A model generated the notes under the pieces. That model saw nothing but the letters and a program-made list of their open reading frames with translations, had not been told where the DNA came from and did not search any database. Both the position numbers and the translations under genes were made by a program. From Frondihabitans sp. PAMC 28766 (GTDB lineage Bacteria; Actinomycetota; Actinomycetes; Actinomycetales; Microbacteriaceae), in assembly GCF_001577365.1 (NCBI RefSeq), contig NZ_CP014513.1, positions 3,472,001 to 3,536,000 of the forward strand: a stretch of DNA of 64,000 bases, in the 5' to 3' direction. Below, piece by piece: positions 8,048 through 16,554 of the stretch (positions within the stretch are counted from its first letter, which is position 1; each line of letters begins with the position of its first letter).

Positions 8048-8686
8048 CTAGTGCTTCAGCGCCGCCACCCGCACGGCGGCGACGAGTGCATCCGGCACCG
8101 GCGGCTGCGCCAGCGCCTCGGGCGAGGGCCGCAGCCCTGCCACCGAGACGGCGACCTGCCGCCGCCAGGCCGGGCCCGACGCGTCGCCCGTCGCCTCGAG
8201 CACCCCGCGCAGCGACCAGAACAGCAGGTCGATGTCGGTGAGCGTCGCGTCGTCTCGCACCGTGCCGTGCTCGCGCGCGTCGGCGAGCAAGCGCAGCATC
8301 AGGCCGCGGTACTCGTCGCGGAGGGCGTTGCTCGTGTCGTCGCTCCACACCCGGGCGAGGCAGCCGCGATTGGCAGCCTGGGTCTCGCCGATGCCGTAGA
8401 GGAACCACTCGAGACCACGGCCCGCCCCGAGATCCTGCGCCTCGTGTGCCAGCCGCACCACGTCTTCGAGCAGCTCGCGCACGAGCTCGGCGATGAGGGC
8501 GTCTTTCGTCGGGAACCGGCGGTAGAGCGTGCCGATGCCGACGCCCGCCACGTGCGCGACCTCTTCGACGCCGGCCTCGAGCCCGTGCTCGGCGAAGACG
8601 CCCTTGGCCGCGTCGATGAGGCGCCGGCGGTTCTCGGTGGCGTCTTTTCGCAGCGCCCTGTGCGGGGCGGGCTGGGTGGTCGTCAT
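8048..8686 (-). CDS. TetR-family repressor of the adjacent efflux pump
   Basis: A 212-residue regulator. The N-terminal helix-turn-helix (ENRRRLIDAAKGVFAEHG, then VGIGTLYRRFPTKDALI, residues about 18-62) is typical of TetR proteins, followed by an all-helical ligand domain. It is transcribed after the MFS pump gene, seven bases behind its stop, so the two form one operon. The pump promoter carries two GCGGAGCG palindromes that are the likely binding sites, which would give autoregulated, drug-inducible efflux. The inducer is unknown. Confidence 0.9.
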   Translation of the reverse strand: MTTTQPAPHRALRKDATENRRRLIDAAKGVFAEHGLEAGVEEVAHVAGVGIGTLYRRFPTKDALIAELVRELLEDVVRLAHEAQDLGAGRGLEWFLYGIGETQAANRGCLARVWSDDTSNALRDEYRGLMLRLLADAREHGTVRDDATLTDIDLLFWSLRGVLEATGDASGPAWRRQVAVSVAGLRPSPEALAQPPVPDALVAAVRVAALKH

Positions 8687-8693
8687 GGTGGGG

Positions 8694-10175
8694 TTACTCC
8701 GATTCGTCGCCCACCACGGTACCTCCGGGCACCATGGCGAGCTCGCCGTGACGCAGCGCCACGTCGGGCTCCTCGGTGTGGTGCTTGACGACGTGGCGCG
8801 TGATCTTCGGGATGAACACCCCGGCGACGGCGCTGAGGAAGACGGCGCCGGCCAGCATCAAGAAGCCGTTCGTGTAGCCGGACTCGACCGGCAGGCCCGA
8901 GGGCGCCACCTTGGCCGTGACGATGCTCGCCATGACGGCGGCGCCGAGCGAGCCGCCGATGGTGCGGATGTTGGCGTTCATGCCGCTGGCGACGCCGGTC
9001 TGCTCGCGGGGCACGGCGCTCACGATGATGTTCGACATCGATGAGAAGGCGAGGCCGAAGCCGATGCCGGTGAGGGCCGTCGCCAGATAGATCTCCCACT
9101 CCTGGATGTGGGCGAACGCCAGGATCACAAGGGCGGCGGTGCCGATCAGCGACCCCACGATCAGCACGAGCTTCGACCCGAACCGCTGGGCGAGACGCCC
9201 GGCGACGAGGCCCACCAAGAACATGAACACGGCCTGGGGCAGGATCATCACGCCCGACTTGGTGATCGACGCACCGAAGCCGTACCCGGCCGCCGACGGC
9301 GTCTGCAAGAACTCGGGCAGGAACGCGAAGAGCGCGTACATCGCGACGCCGAACATGAGGGCCACGAGGTTGGTCGTCCACACGGCGCGGATCGCCATCA
9401 TGCGCATGTCGATCAGAGGGTTCGAGCTGCGACGCTCGACGAGCACCCAGACGACGCCGAACACGACGGCCGCGGCGAGCAGGCCGAGCACCTTCGCCGA
9501 GCCCCAGCCCCACGTCGGCGCCTCGCTCACGGCGATCAGCAGCGCGACGAGCCAGACCGACAGCAGCGTCGCGGTGAGCCAGTTGATCCGGCCCGGTGTC
9601 TTCTCTTGGCTCTCGGGCACGAGGGCGACGGCGGCCACCGCGGCCGCTGCGATCATGATGAGCGGGATCCAGAACAGCCAGTGGTAGTTGAGCGCCGACA
9701 CGATCGGGCCGGCCAGAACGATGCCGAGGCCTGCGCCGATCGCGGTGAGCGCGGCGATGAGCCCCACGGCCCCGCCGACCTTCTCGCTCGGGAACTCGTC
9801 GCGGATGATGCCGAACGCGAGCGGCAGCACGCCGCCGCCGACGCCCTGGATGACGCGCGCCGCGATCATGATCGGCAGCGTCGTCGCGAGGGCTGCGAGG
9901 AGCGAACCGACGGCGAGGGCGACGAGCGCGATCACGAACATCTTCTTCTTGCCGCGCATGTCGCCGAGGCGGCCGAGGATCGGCGTGAAGATCGACGCCG
10001 AAAGCAGGTAGGCCGTCAGCACCCAGGTCACGTTGGTCTGCGAGGTGTGGAGCGCCGTCTGGATGGTCGGCAGCACCGGGGTGACCAGCGACTGGAGGAG
10101 GGCGTAGGCGCCGACCCCGACCGCGAGGACGGCGAAGGTCACCTGGTGGTGTGCCCGCTTGGCTGTGGTGGTCAT
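8694..10175 (-). CDS. MFS drug efflux transporter, DHA2 (14-TM) type
   Basis: A 493-residue proton-driven exporter. The antiporter start LQSLVTPVLPTIQTAL, the loop motif LGRLGDMRGKKKMF and motif C (GAGLGIVLAGPIVSAL) are all visible, and about 14 hydrophobic helices can be counted. The Leu/Arg-rich motif VIQGVGGGVLPLAFG is typical of EmrB/QacA relatives. The C-terminal 40 residues are soluble and acidic. It is the promoter-proximal gene of a two-gene operon with the TetR regulator. The substrate is not deducible. Confidence 0.9.
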   Translation of the reverse strand: MTTTAKRAHHQVTFAVLAVGVGAYALLQSLVTPVLPTIQTALHTSQTNVTWVLTAYLLSASIFTPILGRLGDMRGKKKMFVIALVALAVGSLLAALATTLPIMIAARVIQGVGGGVLPLAFGIIRDEFPSEKVGGAVGLIAALTAIGAGLGIVLAGPIVSALNYHWLFWIPLIMIAAAAVAAVALVPESQEKTPGRINWLTATLLSVWLVALLIAVSEAPTWGWGSAKVLGLLAAAVVFGVVWVLVERRSSNPLIDMRMMAIRAVWTTNLVALMFGVAMYALFAFLPEFLQTPSAAGYGFGASITKSGVMILPQAVFMFLVGLVAGRLAQRFGSKLVLIVGSLIGTAALVILAFAHIQEWEIYLATALTGIGFGLAFSSMSNIIVSAVPREQTGVASGMNANIRTIGGSLGAAVMASIVTAKVAPSGLPVESGYTNGFLMLAGAVFLSAVAGVFIPKITRHVVKHHTEEPDVALRHGELAMVPGGTVVGDESE

Positions 10176-10195
10176 GTGTCTCCTGGGAAAAGTTT

Positions 10196-10249
10196 GCGGA
10201 GCGATCGCTCCGCTTCTGACTGTAGCAGAAGCGGAGCGTTCACTCCGCT
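10196..10249. promoter_or_regulatory. Two palindromic TetR operators in the efflux promoter
   Basis: GCGGAGCGATCGCTCCGC (10196-10213) is a perfect 18-base palindrome, and AGCGGAGCGTTCACTCCGCT (10230-10249) is an imperfect second copy 35 bases away centre to centre. Between them CGCTTCTG and CAGAAGCG form a further inverted repeat around a TACAGT that could be the minus-strand -10 box. This arrangement would let the TetR dimer cover the promoter from both sides. Confidence 0.7.
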
Positions 10250-10329
10250 AAAATCCGACTCCTGTTGCGCATCGGCGAGACGACGGACGGCGGCGGCTCC
10301 TTCAAGGTCTTGCCCGCAAGCTCGGCGCT

Positions 10330-10500
10330 GGCGTCCACGAGCAGCTCTCGCCGGCCCCGCCCAATCCAGTCGCCCGCTCGATGCCCTCGAGCCCCGGCGA
10401 CGAGTTCACCTCCATGACCAGCGGCTCGTCACGGCCCTCGAGCAGGTCGACTCCTGCGACCCGAAAGCCCATGATCTTCGCCGACCGCACCGCCGACCCG
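10330..10500 (-). pseudogene. Remnant of a RimK-like ATP-grasp ligase
   Basis: On the minus strand a short frame reads [20 protein letters not shown] followed by [20 protein letters not shown]. This is the C-terminal metal/ATP-binding part of the RimK family (ribosomal protein S6 glutamate ligase), where the conserved text is VAGVDILR...[15 protein letters not shown]. RimK proteins are about 300 residues; only about 50 remain, with no start codon in this frame and a diverged end. It is a decayed fragment inside the 420-base gap 10176-10595, which otherwise contains only operators. Confidence 0.75.
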
Positions 10501-10527
10501 ATCGAGCACCATCCTGACGGGGATCTT

Positions 10528-10543
10528 GCTTAAACGTTTCAAT
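10528..10543. promoter_or_regulatory. Operator of the second sugar regulon (upstream of the MFS gene)
   Basis: GCTTAAACGTTTCAAT is palindromic around ACGT. Its reverse complement ATTGAAACGTTTAAGC aligns with ATTCAAACGATTAAAG at 15428-15443 in front of the isomerase gene. It lies 53 bases before the MFS start. The likely regulator is the LacI protein encoded at 15520-16545. Confidence 0.65.
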
Positions 10544-10595
10544 CCTTCTAAAGTCGGCGGTGACGCACGAACCACACTGACGAAGGAGTCACGTA

Positions 10596-11963
10596 ATGAG
10601 TTCCGAAGCACCCACCGCACCTGGCCCACGTCAGCGGGTTCCCGGCCGCTATTGGAGAATCGCCGCTCTCTCCGGGATGGCGTCGTACCTCGACTCCGGC
10701 ATCCTCGTCGGGGTCTCGGTCTGTCTCGCCATCTGGGCCACCCACTACGACCTGTCGGTGTGGGCACTCGGCTCCATGAGCGCGATCCTCACCGTCTGCA
10801 TCGCAATCGGCTCTCTGTTCGGAGGCCGCCTCGGCGACGTGTTCGGCCGCAGGCTCGTCTACGGCTTCGACATCGCCTTCTATGCGCTCGGTGCCGTCGT
10901 CATCGTGCTGGCCCCCAACGCAGTCGTGCTCTTCATCGGGATCATCATCGTCGGCCTCGCTGCGGGAGCCGACCTCCCGACGTCGCTCGCCGTCGTGTCC
11001 GACGCCGTGCCCACGTGGGCGCGAGGTCGTCTCATCAGCTTCACCCAGACCATGTGGACGATCGGAATCCTGGTCGCGATCGGGCTGGGTCTCGTCACCT
11101 CCAAGATGGGCTTCGTCGGCACGAAGATCGTGATCGGTCAGCTGGCGGTCGTGGCGATCGCGACCTGGATCCTGCGCTCCCGCCTGAAGCTCGAAGACCA
11201 CAGCGCCGAGCAGGAACAAGCCGTCGCCGACACGATCGGCCTCGAAGTCCCGAAGGGCATCTCGCTGAAGAACCTGCTGACCCGCTCGGTCATGATCCCC
11301 ATGATCGCGACATTCGGCTTCTACGTGCTCTGGGGAATCGCCGCCAACACCTTCGGCCAGTTCGGCACGTACTTCTTCGTCACGGTCAGCGGTGCCTCTC
11401 AGACGCTCGCCACCGGCATCGGCCTGGCAGTCGTGCCGCTGGGAATCATCACATCGCTCGTCTTCGTCCGATTCGCCGACTCCAAATGGCGCGACCGGAT
11501 CTTCTTCTTCGCCGCGGCCCTCCAGATCATCGCGTTCCTCATCGGCGCCATCTCGGGAGGTGCGCTGCTGCTCGCGATGCTGGTCTTCTACATCCTCTAC
11601 AACATCGTCAACACGTTCGCGGGCGAGGCCAACTACAAGGTCTGGTCGCAGCTCCTCTTCCCGCCGGACACGCGCGGCACCGCCCAGGGCCTGACCTACT
11701 CCATTGCCCGCGGGGTGTTCGCGGTCGTCGCGCTCTTCACTCCCGCGATCCTGGCTTGGAACCCGTCGTTCCTCCTCTGGGGTCTGGTGATCTGCATCGC
11801 CGGGTCGTCGGCGATCGGTGCCGTGATCGTGCGCCGCCTCGTGCCGAACGCACCCGCCGTCGTCGTCGCCGAACTGGAAGGCGGCTCGGGCCCGTCGCCG
11901 ATCTCGAGCGTCGTGCCCGTCGTCAGGGTTCCTCGGCGACAGCGCGCCCACTCAGACCACTGA
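10596..11963 (+). CDS. MFS sugar transporter (sugar-porter-like)
   Basis: A 455-residue permease with 12 predicted membrane helices. The loop motif GGRLGDVFGRRLVYGFDIAF after helix 2 and the later SFTQTMWTIGILVAIGLG are typical of sugar/proton symporters of the IolT/YdjK type. A strong GAAGGAG precedes the ATG by seven bases. The next gene, an intracellular glycosidase, begins 30 bases downstream, so this protein probably imports the glycoside that the glycosidase cleaves. A palindromic operator upstream places it under the local LacI protein. The exact sugar cannot be read from the sequence. Confidence 0.85.
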   Translation: MSSEAPTAPGPRQRVPGRYWRIAALSGMASYLDSGILVGVSVCLAIWATHYDLSVWALGSMSAILTVCIAIGSLFGGRLGDVFGRRLVYGFDIAFYALGAVVIVLAPNAVVLFIGIIIVGLAAGADLPTSLAVVSDAVPTWARGRLISFTQTMWTIGILVAIGLGLVTSKMGFVGTKIVIGQLAVVAIATWILRSRLKLEDHSAEQEQAVADTIGLEVPKGISLKNLLTRSVMIPMIATFGFYVLWGIAANTFGQFGTYFFVTVSGASQTLATGIGLAVVPLGIITSLVFVRFADSKWRDRIFFFAAALQIIAFLIGAISGGALLLAMLVFYILYNIVNTFAGEANYKVWSQLLFPPDTRGTAQGLTYSIARGVFAVVALFTPAILAWNPSFLLWGLVICIAGSSAIGAVIVRRLVPNAPAVVVAELEGGSGPSPISSVVPVVRVPRRQRAHSDH

Positions 11964-11993
11964 CCTCGTTCCATCACCCCAGAAAGGACACCG

Positions 11994-13490
11994 ATGTCTC
12001 TCAGCACCTTCACCCGCAAGCGCGCCCCGCAGCTCATCCCCCGCGTCGCCATCGACTGGTCGAAAGCGGCCGGGGTCTCCAAGACCACCGCCACCCTGCA
12101 GGTCGTCGTCAACGAGAAGCTCATGCCCGGCGAGGCCGTCCGCGAGGGCGCCTACCGCGCCTTCCGCGAGCTCGACGCCGACCATGTCCGCTACGTGCCG
12201 TGGTTCCCCTACCCGCACCAGTCCGTCGCCGAGCTCGAGCCGCCGACCGAGACGACGACGTCGTGGGATTTCACGCACGTCGACCCGCCGACCATCGACT
12301 TCCTGGAGGCGACGAAGGGTCGCAACCCGATCCTCAACTTCTCGACGATCCCCGGCTGGATGTTCGTCGACGGCCAGCCTGACTACCCGGCCGACCCGCG
12401 CGAGATCTTCTTCCCCTACAACCTCGGTGTCGACCTCGTCGACCCGACCGGCAAGCAGCTCGGCGACTACTTCGAGCGCCTCGTCTCCTGGTACACGAAG
12501 GGCGGCCTGACCGACGAGCACGGCGTCTGGCACGAGTCCGGGCATCATTACGAGCTGCCGTTCTGGGAAGTGCTCAACGAGGCCGACTTCGAGCACGAGA
12601 CAACCCCGCAGTCGTACACCGAGCGCTACGACATCATCGTCGAGGCGATCCGCCGCGTCAGCCCCGAGACGAAGTTCGTCGGCCTTGGCCTCGCCCGGCC
12701 CGGCCAAGACCCCGAATACTTCGAGTACTTCCTCGACCCGGCGAACCACCGCGACGGCATCCCCCTCGACTGGATCTCGTACCACTTCTATGCGCACCCG
12801 GTGCTCGCCGAGACCTTCGACGAGTGGCAGCACAGCCTCTTCGCCCAGGCCGACGGGTTCGTCACGACCGTGCGATGGATCGAGTCGGTGCGCAAGCGCC
12901 TCTCGCCGTCCACGAAGACGATGATCAACGAGGTCGGTATCATCCTGGCCGAAGACGAGTTGACGGCCCACGGCGCCGATATGGGAGAGCCGGACTTCCC
13001 CGTCGAGTACTGGAACCTCGCCGGCGCGCTCTACGCGCACCTGGTCGTCGAGCTCACACGCCTCGGCATCGACGCGATCGGCGAATCGCAGCTCGTCGGC
13101 TACCCCGGCCAATTCCCCAGCGTCTCGATGGTCGACTGGAACGACGGGTCGCCGAATGCGCGGTTCCGCGTACTCCAGCTGCTGCGCGAGTCGATCGTGC
13201 CCGGCGACATCCTGATTCAGGATCCCCTCGAGGCAGCGACCGGCGGTCGCGCGGCAACCCTCGGCGTGCCCGACCGCCTGCCGTTCGTGCACGACGGCGA
13301 GCGGCGCGTACTGCTCGTCAACCGCACCGGCGAGACGGCCACGACCGAGCTGCCCGGGGCCGTCGGAGGGACCCTGCGCGTGGTCGACACGGCTACTGCC
13401 GGCGACCCCATCGGCACGGCGACCGTCGGTTCGGAGACCGTGGAGCTCGGCCCCTACGCCGTCGCCTGCGTCCGATTCCCGGTCGCATGA
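11994..13490 (+). CDS. Intracellular glycoside hydrolase, clan A, GH39-like
   Basis: A 498-residue TIM-barrel glycosidase. FWEVLNEADFE carries the acid/base Glu196 and TKTMINEVG the nucleophile Glu313, the arrangement of GH39-like clan A enzymes; ISYHFYAHP near residue 261 lies on a barrel strand between them. A beta-sandwich of about 100 residues (VLLVNRTGETATTELPG) closes the protein, as in GH39 xylosidases. No signal peptide is present. The following mutarotase gene overlaps its stop (ATGA). Importer, glycosidase, mutarotase and isomerase form a logical set: uptake of a glycoside, hydrolysis, anomer interconversion and isomerisation. Family membership is an inference from the motifs; substrate unknown. 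Confidence 0.75.
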   Translation: MSLSTFTRKRAPQLIPRVAIDWSKAAGVSKTTATLQVVVNEKLMPGEAVREGAYRAFRELDADHVRYVPWFPYPHQSVAELEPPTETTTSWDFTHVDPPTIDFLEATKGRNPILNFSTIPGWMFVDGQPDYPADPREIFFPYNLGVDLVDPTGKQLGDYFERLVSWYTKGGLTDEHGVWHESGHHYELPFWEVLNEADFEHETTPQSYTERYDIIVEAIRRVSPETKFVGLGLARPGQDPEYFEYFLDPANHRDGIPLDWISYHFYAHPVLAETFDEWQHSLFAQADGFVTTVRWIESVRKRLSPSTKTMINEVGIILAEDELTAHGADMGEPDFPVEYWNLAGALYAHLVVELTRLGIDAIGESQLVGYPGQFPSVSMVDWNDGSPNARFRVLQLLRESIVPGDILIQDPLEAATGGRAATLGVPDRLPFVHDGERRVLLVNRTGETATTELPGAVGGTLRVVDTATAGDPIGTATVGSETVELGPYAVACVRFPVA

Positions 13491-13852
13491 CGCCAAGAGA
13501 CACCGAAGGACGGCCCGCGGCTTCGGCTGCGGGCCGCGCCTGCTTCCTCATGCGCGTGCGACTCGACCGCCTGGAGCCGTACCTCGAGGCCCACCAGCAC
13601 GTCTGGGCCGAGATGCAGGAAGCGCTGCGGCGGGCCGGCTGGCGCGACTACGCCCTCTTCGTCGACCGTGCGACCGGGCTCGTCGTCGGCACCCTCCGGT
13701 CGGGGGACTTCGCCGCAGCCCAGGCCAGGATGGCCGATGAGGACGTCAACACGCGCTGGCAGGCAGCCATGGGCGACTGGTTCGCCCCCGTGGACGAGCG
13801 CACGGCCCCCGGCGACATCGTGGAACTCGAGGAGTACTTCCACCTCGACTGA
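13487..13852 (+). CDS. L-rhamnose mutarotase-family protein
   Basis: A 121-residue ferredoxin-like protein of the RhaM/RhaU family, which speeds interconversion of alpha and beta anomers of a free sugar. The family signature is visible as YLEAHQHVWAEMQEALRRAG with the conserved His36, followed by YALFVDRATGLVVGTL and NTRWQAAMGDWF. The first 16 residues are an extra tail. The ATG overlaps the stop of the glycosidase gene by four bases, so the two are translationally coupled. In this context it would act on the sugar released by that glycosidase, possibly L-rhamnose or another 6-deoxy or pentose sugar. Confidence 0.85.
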   Translation: MTPRDTEGRPAASAAGRACFLMRVRLDRLEPYLEAHQHVWAEMQEALRRAGWRDYALFVDRATGLVVGTLRSGDFAAAQARMADEDVNTRWQAAMGDWFAPVDERTAPGDIVELEEYFHLD

Positions 13853-13870
13853 CGCCGCTCCCCTCCCCGC

Positions 13871-13944
13871 CCGTTTTACCTATGGGTAGCGCCCTCCCGC
13901 ACAGTTATTTCTGTGCGGCGGGGCGCTACCCATAGGTAAAACGG
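13871..13944. terminator. 34-bp-arm hairpin, probable bidirectional terminator
   Basis: Arms 13871-13904 and 13911-13944 pair at 32 of 34 positions around the loop TTATTT; the left arm begins CCGTTTTACCTATGGGTAGC. It lies between the convergent mutarotase and isomerase genes. The AAAACGG/CCGTTTT ends would give short U-tracts in both directions. The arms are much longer than a standard intrinsic terminator needs. Confidence 0.7.
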
Positions 13945-13957
13945 AAGGGGGGAGAGG

Positions 13958-15415
13958 TCAGACCTGGCGGAAGTCGATGCCGAGCAGCTCTGCCGCAGCG
14001 GCGTAGTCGGCCGATCGGTGCCCGATCGACAGCGACCAGTGGTGGCCGATGCCGGTCTGGCTCCAGCGGTCGACCCACTCGCCGGGGTGCATGCCGAAGT
14101 CGACCCGGCTGGTCGTGTTGCCGATCGCGAGCAGAGGCCCGGGCACGACGTCGCCCTCGGAGGCGACCAGGGCCAGCGCCCCGTCGCGATCCTGCCCGAG
14201 ACCGAGCAGGGTGACCGGCCCGGGCTGCACGTCGAACTCGACCGAGACGCCCCAGCCGCGCTTGCCGTGGTAAACACCGAGCCCGCGAAGCAGCGGGTCG
14301 TGCGACGACACGGCCAGGTGCGCCGGGCCGTCGTGGCCCATCTCGACCACGCCGTCCTCGAAGTTGATCGCCTGGATCTCGGTGAACGAACCGCCGGCGC
14401 CGACGCTCTGCGTGATCATCTGCGCGACCGTGGTGCGGAGCTCGTACTCGCCGGTGGTCGGCACGCCGCGAGCGGTGAGCAAGGAGGCGCCCAGGATCAT
14501 GCCGGCGCCGAGCCGCTCGTGCTGCTCGCCGTTGAGACCCCGGTGGTAGTAGGCGAGAGAATCCAGGTCGAAGTCCTCCTGAAGTCGATCGAGACCGACC
14601 GAGACCTTCGCGCCCCACGCGAAGTCGCCGTCGTCCACCGAGTCGTCGATGGTGAAGATCTCACGAGCGAGCTCCATTCGCGCCTCGGTCTCGGCGTCGG
14701 TCACCTTCTCGACCCGCACACGGAGGTCGTCGAACTCGAGCGCCTCGACGTGCGAGCCGAACGTCGTCGGCAGGAGGGTGAGATCGGTCGAGACGTCGAG
14801 CATGCCCGGGTAGAGGTGCCCCATCAGGCCGTGCCGGGCGTGCCGCAGGCCGGCCCGAACGCCGGCTGCGGTGACCCACCGCTCGATGCGCCGCCACGAG
14901 TAGTCCTCTTCGAGCCAGCCCGAGACGGAGCGGAACGGGATGCCCGCACGGCGGAAGACGTTGCCGACCTCGGGCACAGGGCACTGCCCGCAGTATGCCA
15001 GCCAGAGCCCCGTGTCGAACGACGCGTGGTCCATCTTGGGACTCGGCTGCAGGTCGATGATGAGCACCGGAGCGCCGGTGCGCTGCGCGATCGGCAGCAC
15101 CATCGAAGAGGTGAGGTAGGTGGTCAGGTAGACAACGATGAGGTCGCAGTCGACGAGCCGCAACCTCTCCGCCGCCAGGGCCGCCTCCTGGTCGTCCGAG
15201 ACGAACCCCACGTCGGTGACGTCGGCGTCGAGCTTCTCGAACCGGTCGCCGACGTAGGCGGCGCACTGCTGCAGCTGCGGCAGGAGCCCGGGGAACTGCG
15301 GCCAGTAGGTGCCGAGGCCACCGGCCACGAGGCCGATGCGGGTGCGGCGCCGGCTATGGGCAGGCAGCAGGCGTTCGAGCTCGGCGGTCGGAGAGGTGGT
15401 CGTGGTGGTGGTCAT
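13958..15415 (-). CDS. L-arabinose/L-fucose isomerase-family protein
   Basis: A 485-residue cytoplasmic isomerase, similar in size to AraA. The four metal ligands known from L-arabinose isomerase can be matched: Glu in TTGEYELRTT (about 320), Glu in INFEDG (about 352), His in EMGHDGP (about 360) and His in GIGHHWSLS (about 457). The N-terminal domain (RIGLVAGGLGTYWPQFPGL) is Rossmann-like as in the family. It is transcribed towards the mutarotase operon from a promoter carrying the same operator type, so it belongs to the same regulon. No kinase or epimerase gene is nearby, so downstream steps must be encoded elsewhere. Divergent family members take different sugars, so the substrate is open. 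Confidence 0.8.
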   Translation of the reverse strand: MTTTTTTSPTAELERLLPAHSRRRTRIGLVAGGLGTYWPQFPGLLPQLQQCAAYVGDRFEKLDADVTDVGFVSDDQEAALAAERLRLVDCDLIVVYLTTYLTSSMVLPIAQRTGAPVLIIDLQPSPKMDHASFDTGLWLAYCGQCPVPEVGNVFRRAGIPFRSVSGWLEEDYSWRRIERWVTAAGVRAGLRHARHGLMGHLYPGMLDVSTDLTLLPTTFGSHVEALEFDDLRVRVEKVTDAETEARMELAREIFTIDDSVDDGDFAWGAKVSVGLDRLQEDFDLDSLAYYHRGLNGEQHERLGAGMILGASLLTARGVPTTGEYELRTTVAQMITQSVGAGGSFTEIQAINFEDGVVEMGHDGPAHLAVSSHDPLLRGLGVYHGKRGWGVSVEFDVQPGPVTLLGLGQDRDGALALVASEGDVVPGPLLAIGNTTSRVDFGMHPGEWVDRWSQTGIGHHWSLSIGHRSADYAAAAELLGIDFRQV

Positions 15416-15428
15416 CGTCGTCCCTGTC

Positions 15429-15445
15429 TTTAATCGTTTGAATTA
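15429..15445. promoter_or_regulatory. Operator of the second sugar regulon (between isomerase and LacI genes)
   Basis: TTTAATCGTTTGAATTA, read on the minus strand as TAATTCAAACGATTAAA, matches the site at 10528-10543. It begins 14 bases before the isomerase start and 75 bases before the LacI gene, so one bound repressor could control both divergent genes. Confidence 0.65.
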
Positions 15446-15519
15446 TGCGCCCTCGACAACCTGAAGGCAATCGCGCCGAGCCGGGTACTTGGCGCCCCGC
15501 CACGACTTAAGATGGCCGG

Positions 15520-16545
15520 ATGAGCCCCGACAAGCCGCGTCAGATCGGGTTGACCGCCGTCGCCAAAGAAGCGGGCGTCTCGATCGCCACCGTGTCGAAC
15601 ACGCTCAACCGGCCCGACATCGTCTCGCCGGCGACCCGAGCCCGCGTTCTCGAGGCGATCGACCGGATGGACTTCGTGCCGAACGTCGCCGCCGCGACGC
15701 TCCGCCGCGGCAACAACCGCCTCATCGGTCTGGTGGTGCCCGACATCACGAACCCGTTCTATTCGGAGATCGCCCGGGGCGTGGCCGCCGCCTGCGATGA
15801 CCACCGCTACGGCATGATCCTGTGCAACAGCCAGGACGACCCTCGGCGCGAGCGCGACCAGCTCGAGATGCTGGCAGAGCACCGGGCGGCCGGAGCCCTC
15901 GTCGTACCGCTCACCGCAGACGAGAAGCGCCTGGCGCGGCTTCGCAGCCTCGGCACGCACCTCGTGCTGATCGACCGCACGAGCGACGACGGCTGCTCCA
16001 CGTCGATCGACGACGTGCTGGGCGGCAGGATCGCGGCGCAGCACCTGCTCGATACCCGCGGCACCGCGTTCGCCGTGGTCAACGGACCGCACGGGATCCC
16101 TCAGTGCGCCGATCGCCGTCGGGGCGCGCAGGCCGCTCTCGCGGCAGTCACCGGAGACGACGACGGTCTCGTGGAATACGAGGTGCCCGAGATGACGACG
16201 GAGGCGGGTGTCGAGGTGGTCGATCGCATCCTGAGCACCTCAGGCCCCCGGCCCACCGGCATCATGTGCACAAACGACCAACTCGCAATCGGTGTGATCC
16301 GCGGGCTCGCCGAGCACGGCATCTCGGTGCCGGGCGACGTGTCGGTGGTGGGCTACGGCGATCTGGCGATCGCCGCCGACGCGCCGATCCCGCTGACCAC
16401 CATCGACCAGCCGAAGTACGCGCTCGGACGCGCGGCGGTCGAGATGCTCATGGGCGAGATCGAAGAGAAGGAAGACGCCCATCGCCATGCGACGAGCGTC
16501 TTCCGTCCTTCTTTGATCGTGCGGGTGTCAGCACCCGCCGCCTGA
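15520..16545 (+). CDS. LacI-family transcriptional regulator of the second sugar regulon
   Basis: A 341-residue repressor. The helix-turn-helix GLTAVAKEAGVSIATVSNTL (residues 8-27) and hinge helix DFVPNVAAATLRRG are followed by LIGLVVPDITNPFYSEIARG, the standard start of the LacI sensor domain, and VVGYGDLAIAADAPIPLTTI near the C-terminus. It is divergent from the isomerase gene with an operator in between, and a matching operator precedes the MFS-glycosidase-mutarotase operon. The effector is probably the free sugar or its isomer. Confidence 0.92.
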   Translation: MSPDKPRQIGLTAVAKEAGVSIATVSNTLNRPDIVSPATRARVLEAIDRMDFVPNVAAATLRRGNNRLIGLVVPDITNPFYSEIARGVAAACDDHRYGMILCNSQDDPRRERDQLEMLAEHRAAGALVVPLTADEKRLARLRSLGTHLVLIDRTSDDGCSTSIDDVLGGRIAAQHLLDTRGTAFAVVNGPHGIPQCADRRRGAQAALAAVTGDDDGLVEYEVPEMTTEAGVEVVDRILSTSGPRPTGIMCTNDQLAIGVIRGLAEHGISVPGDVSVVGYGDLAIAADAPIPLTTIDQPKYALGRAAVEMLMGEIEEKEDAHRHATSVFRPSLIVRVSAPAA

Positions 16546-16554
16546 CACCGGGGG

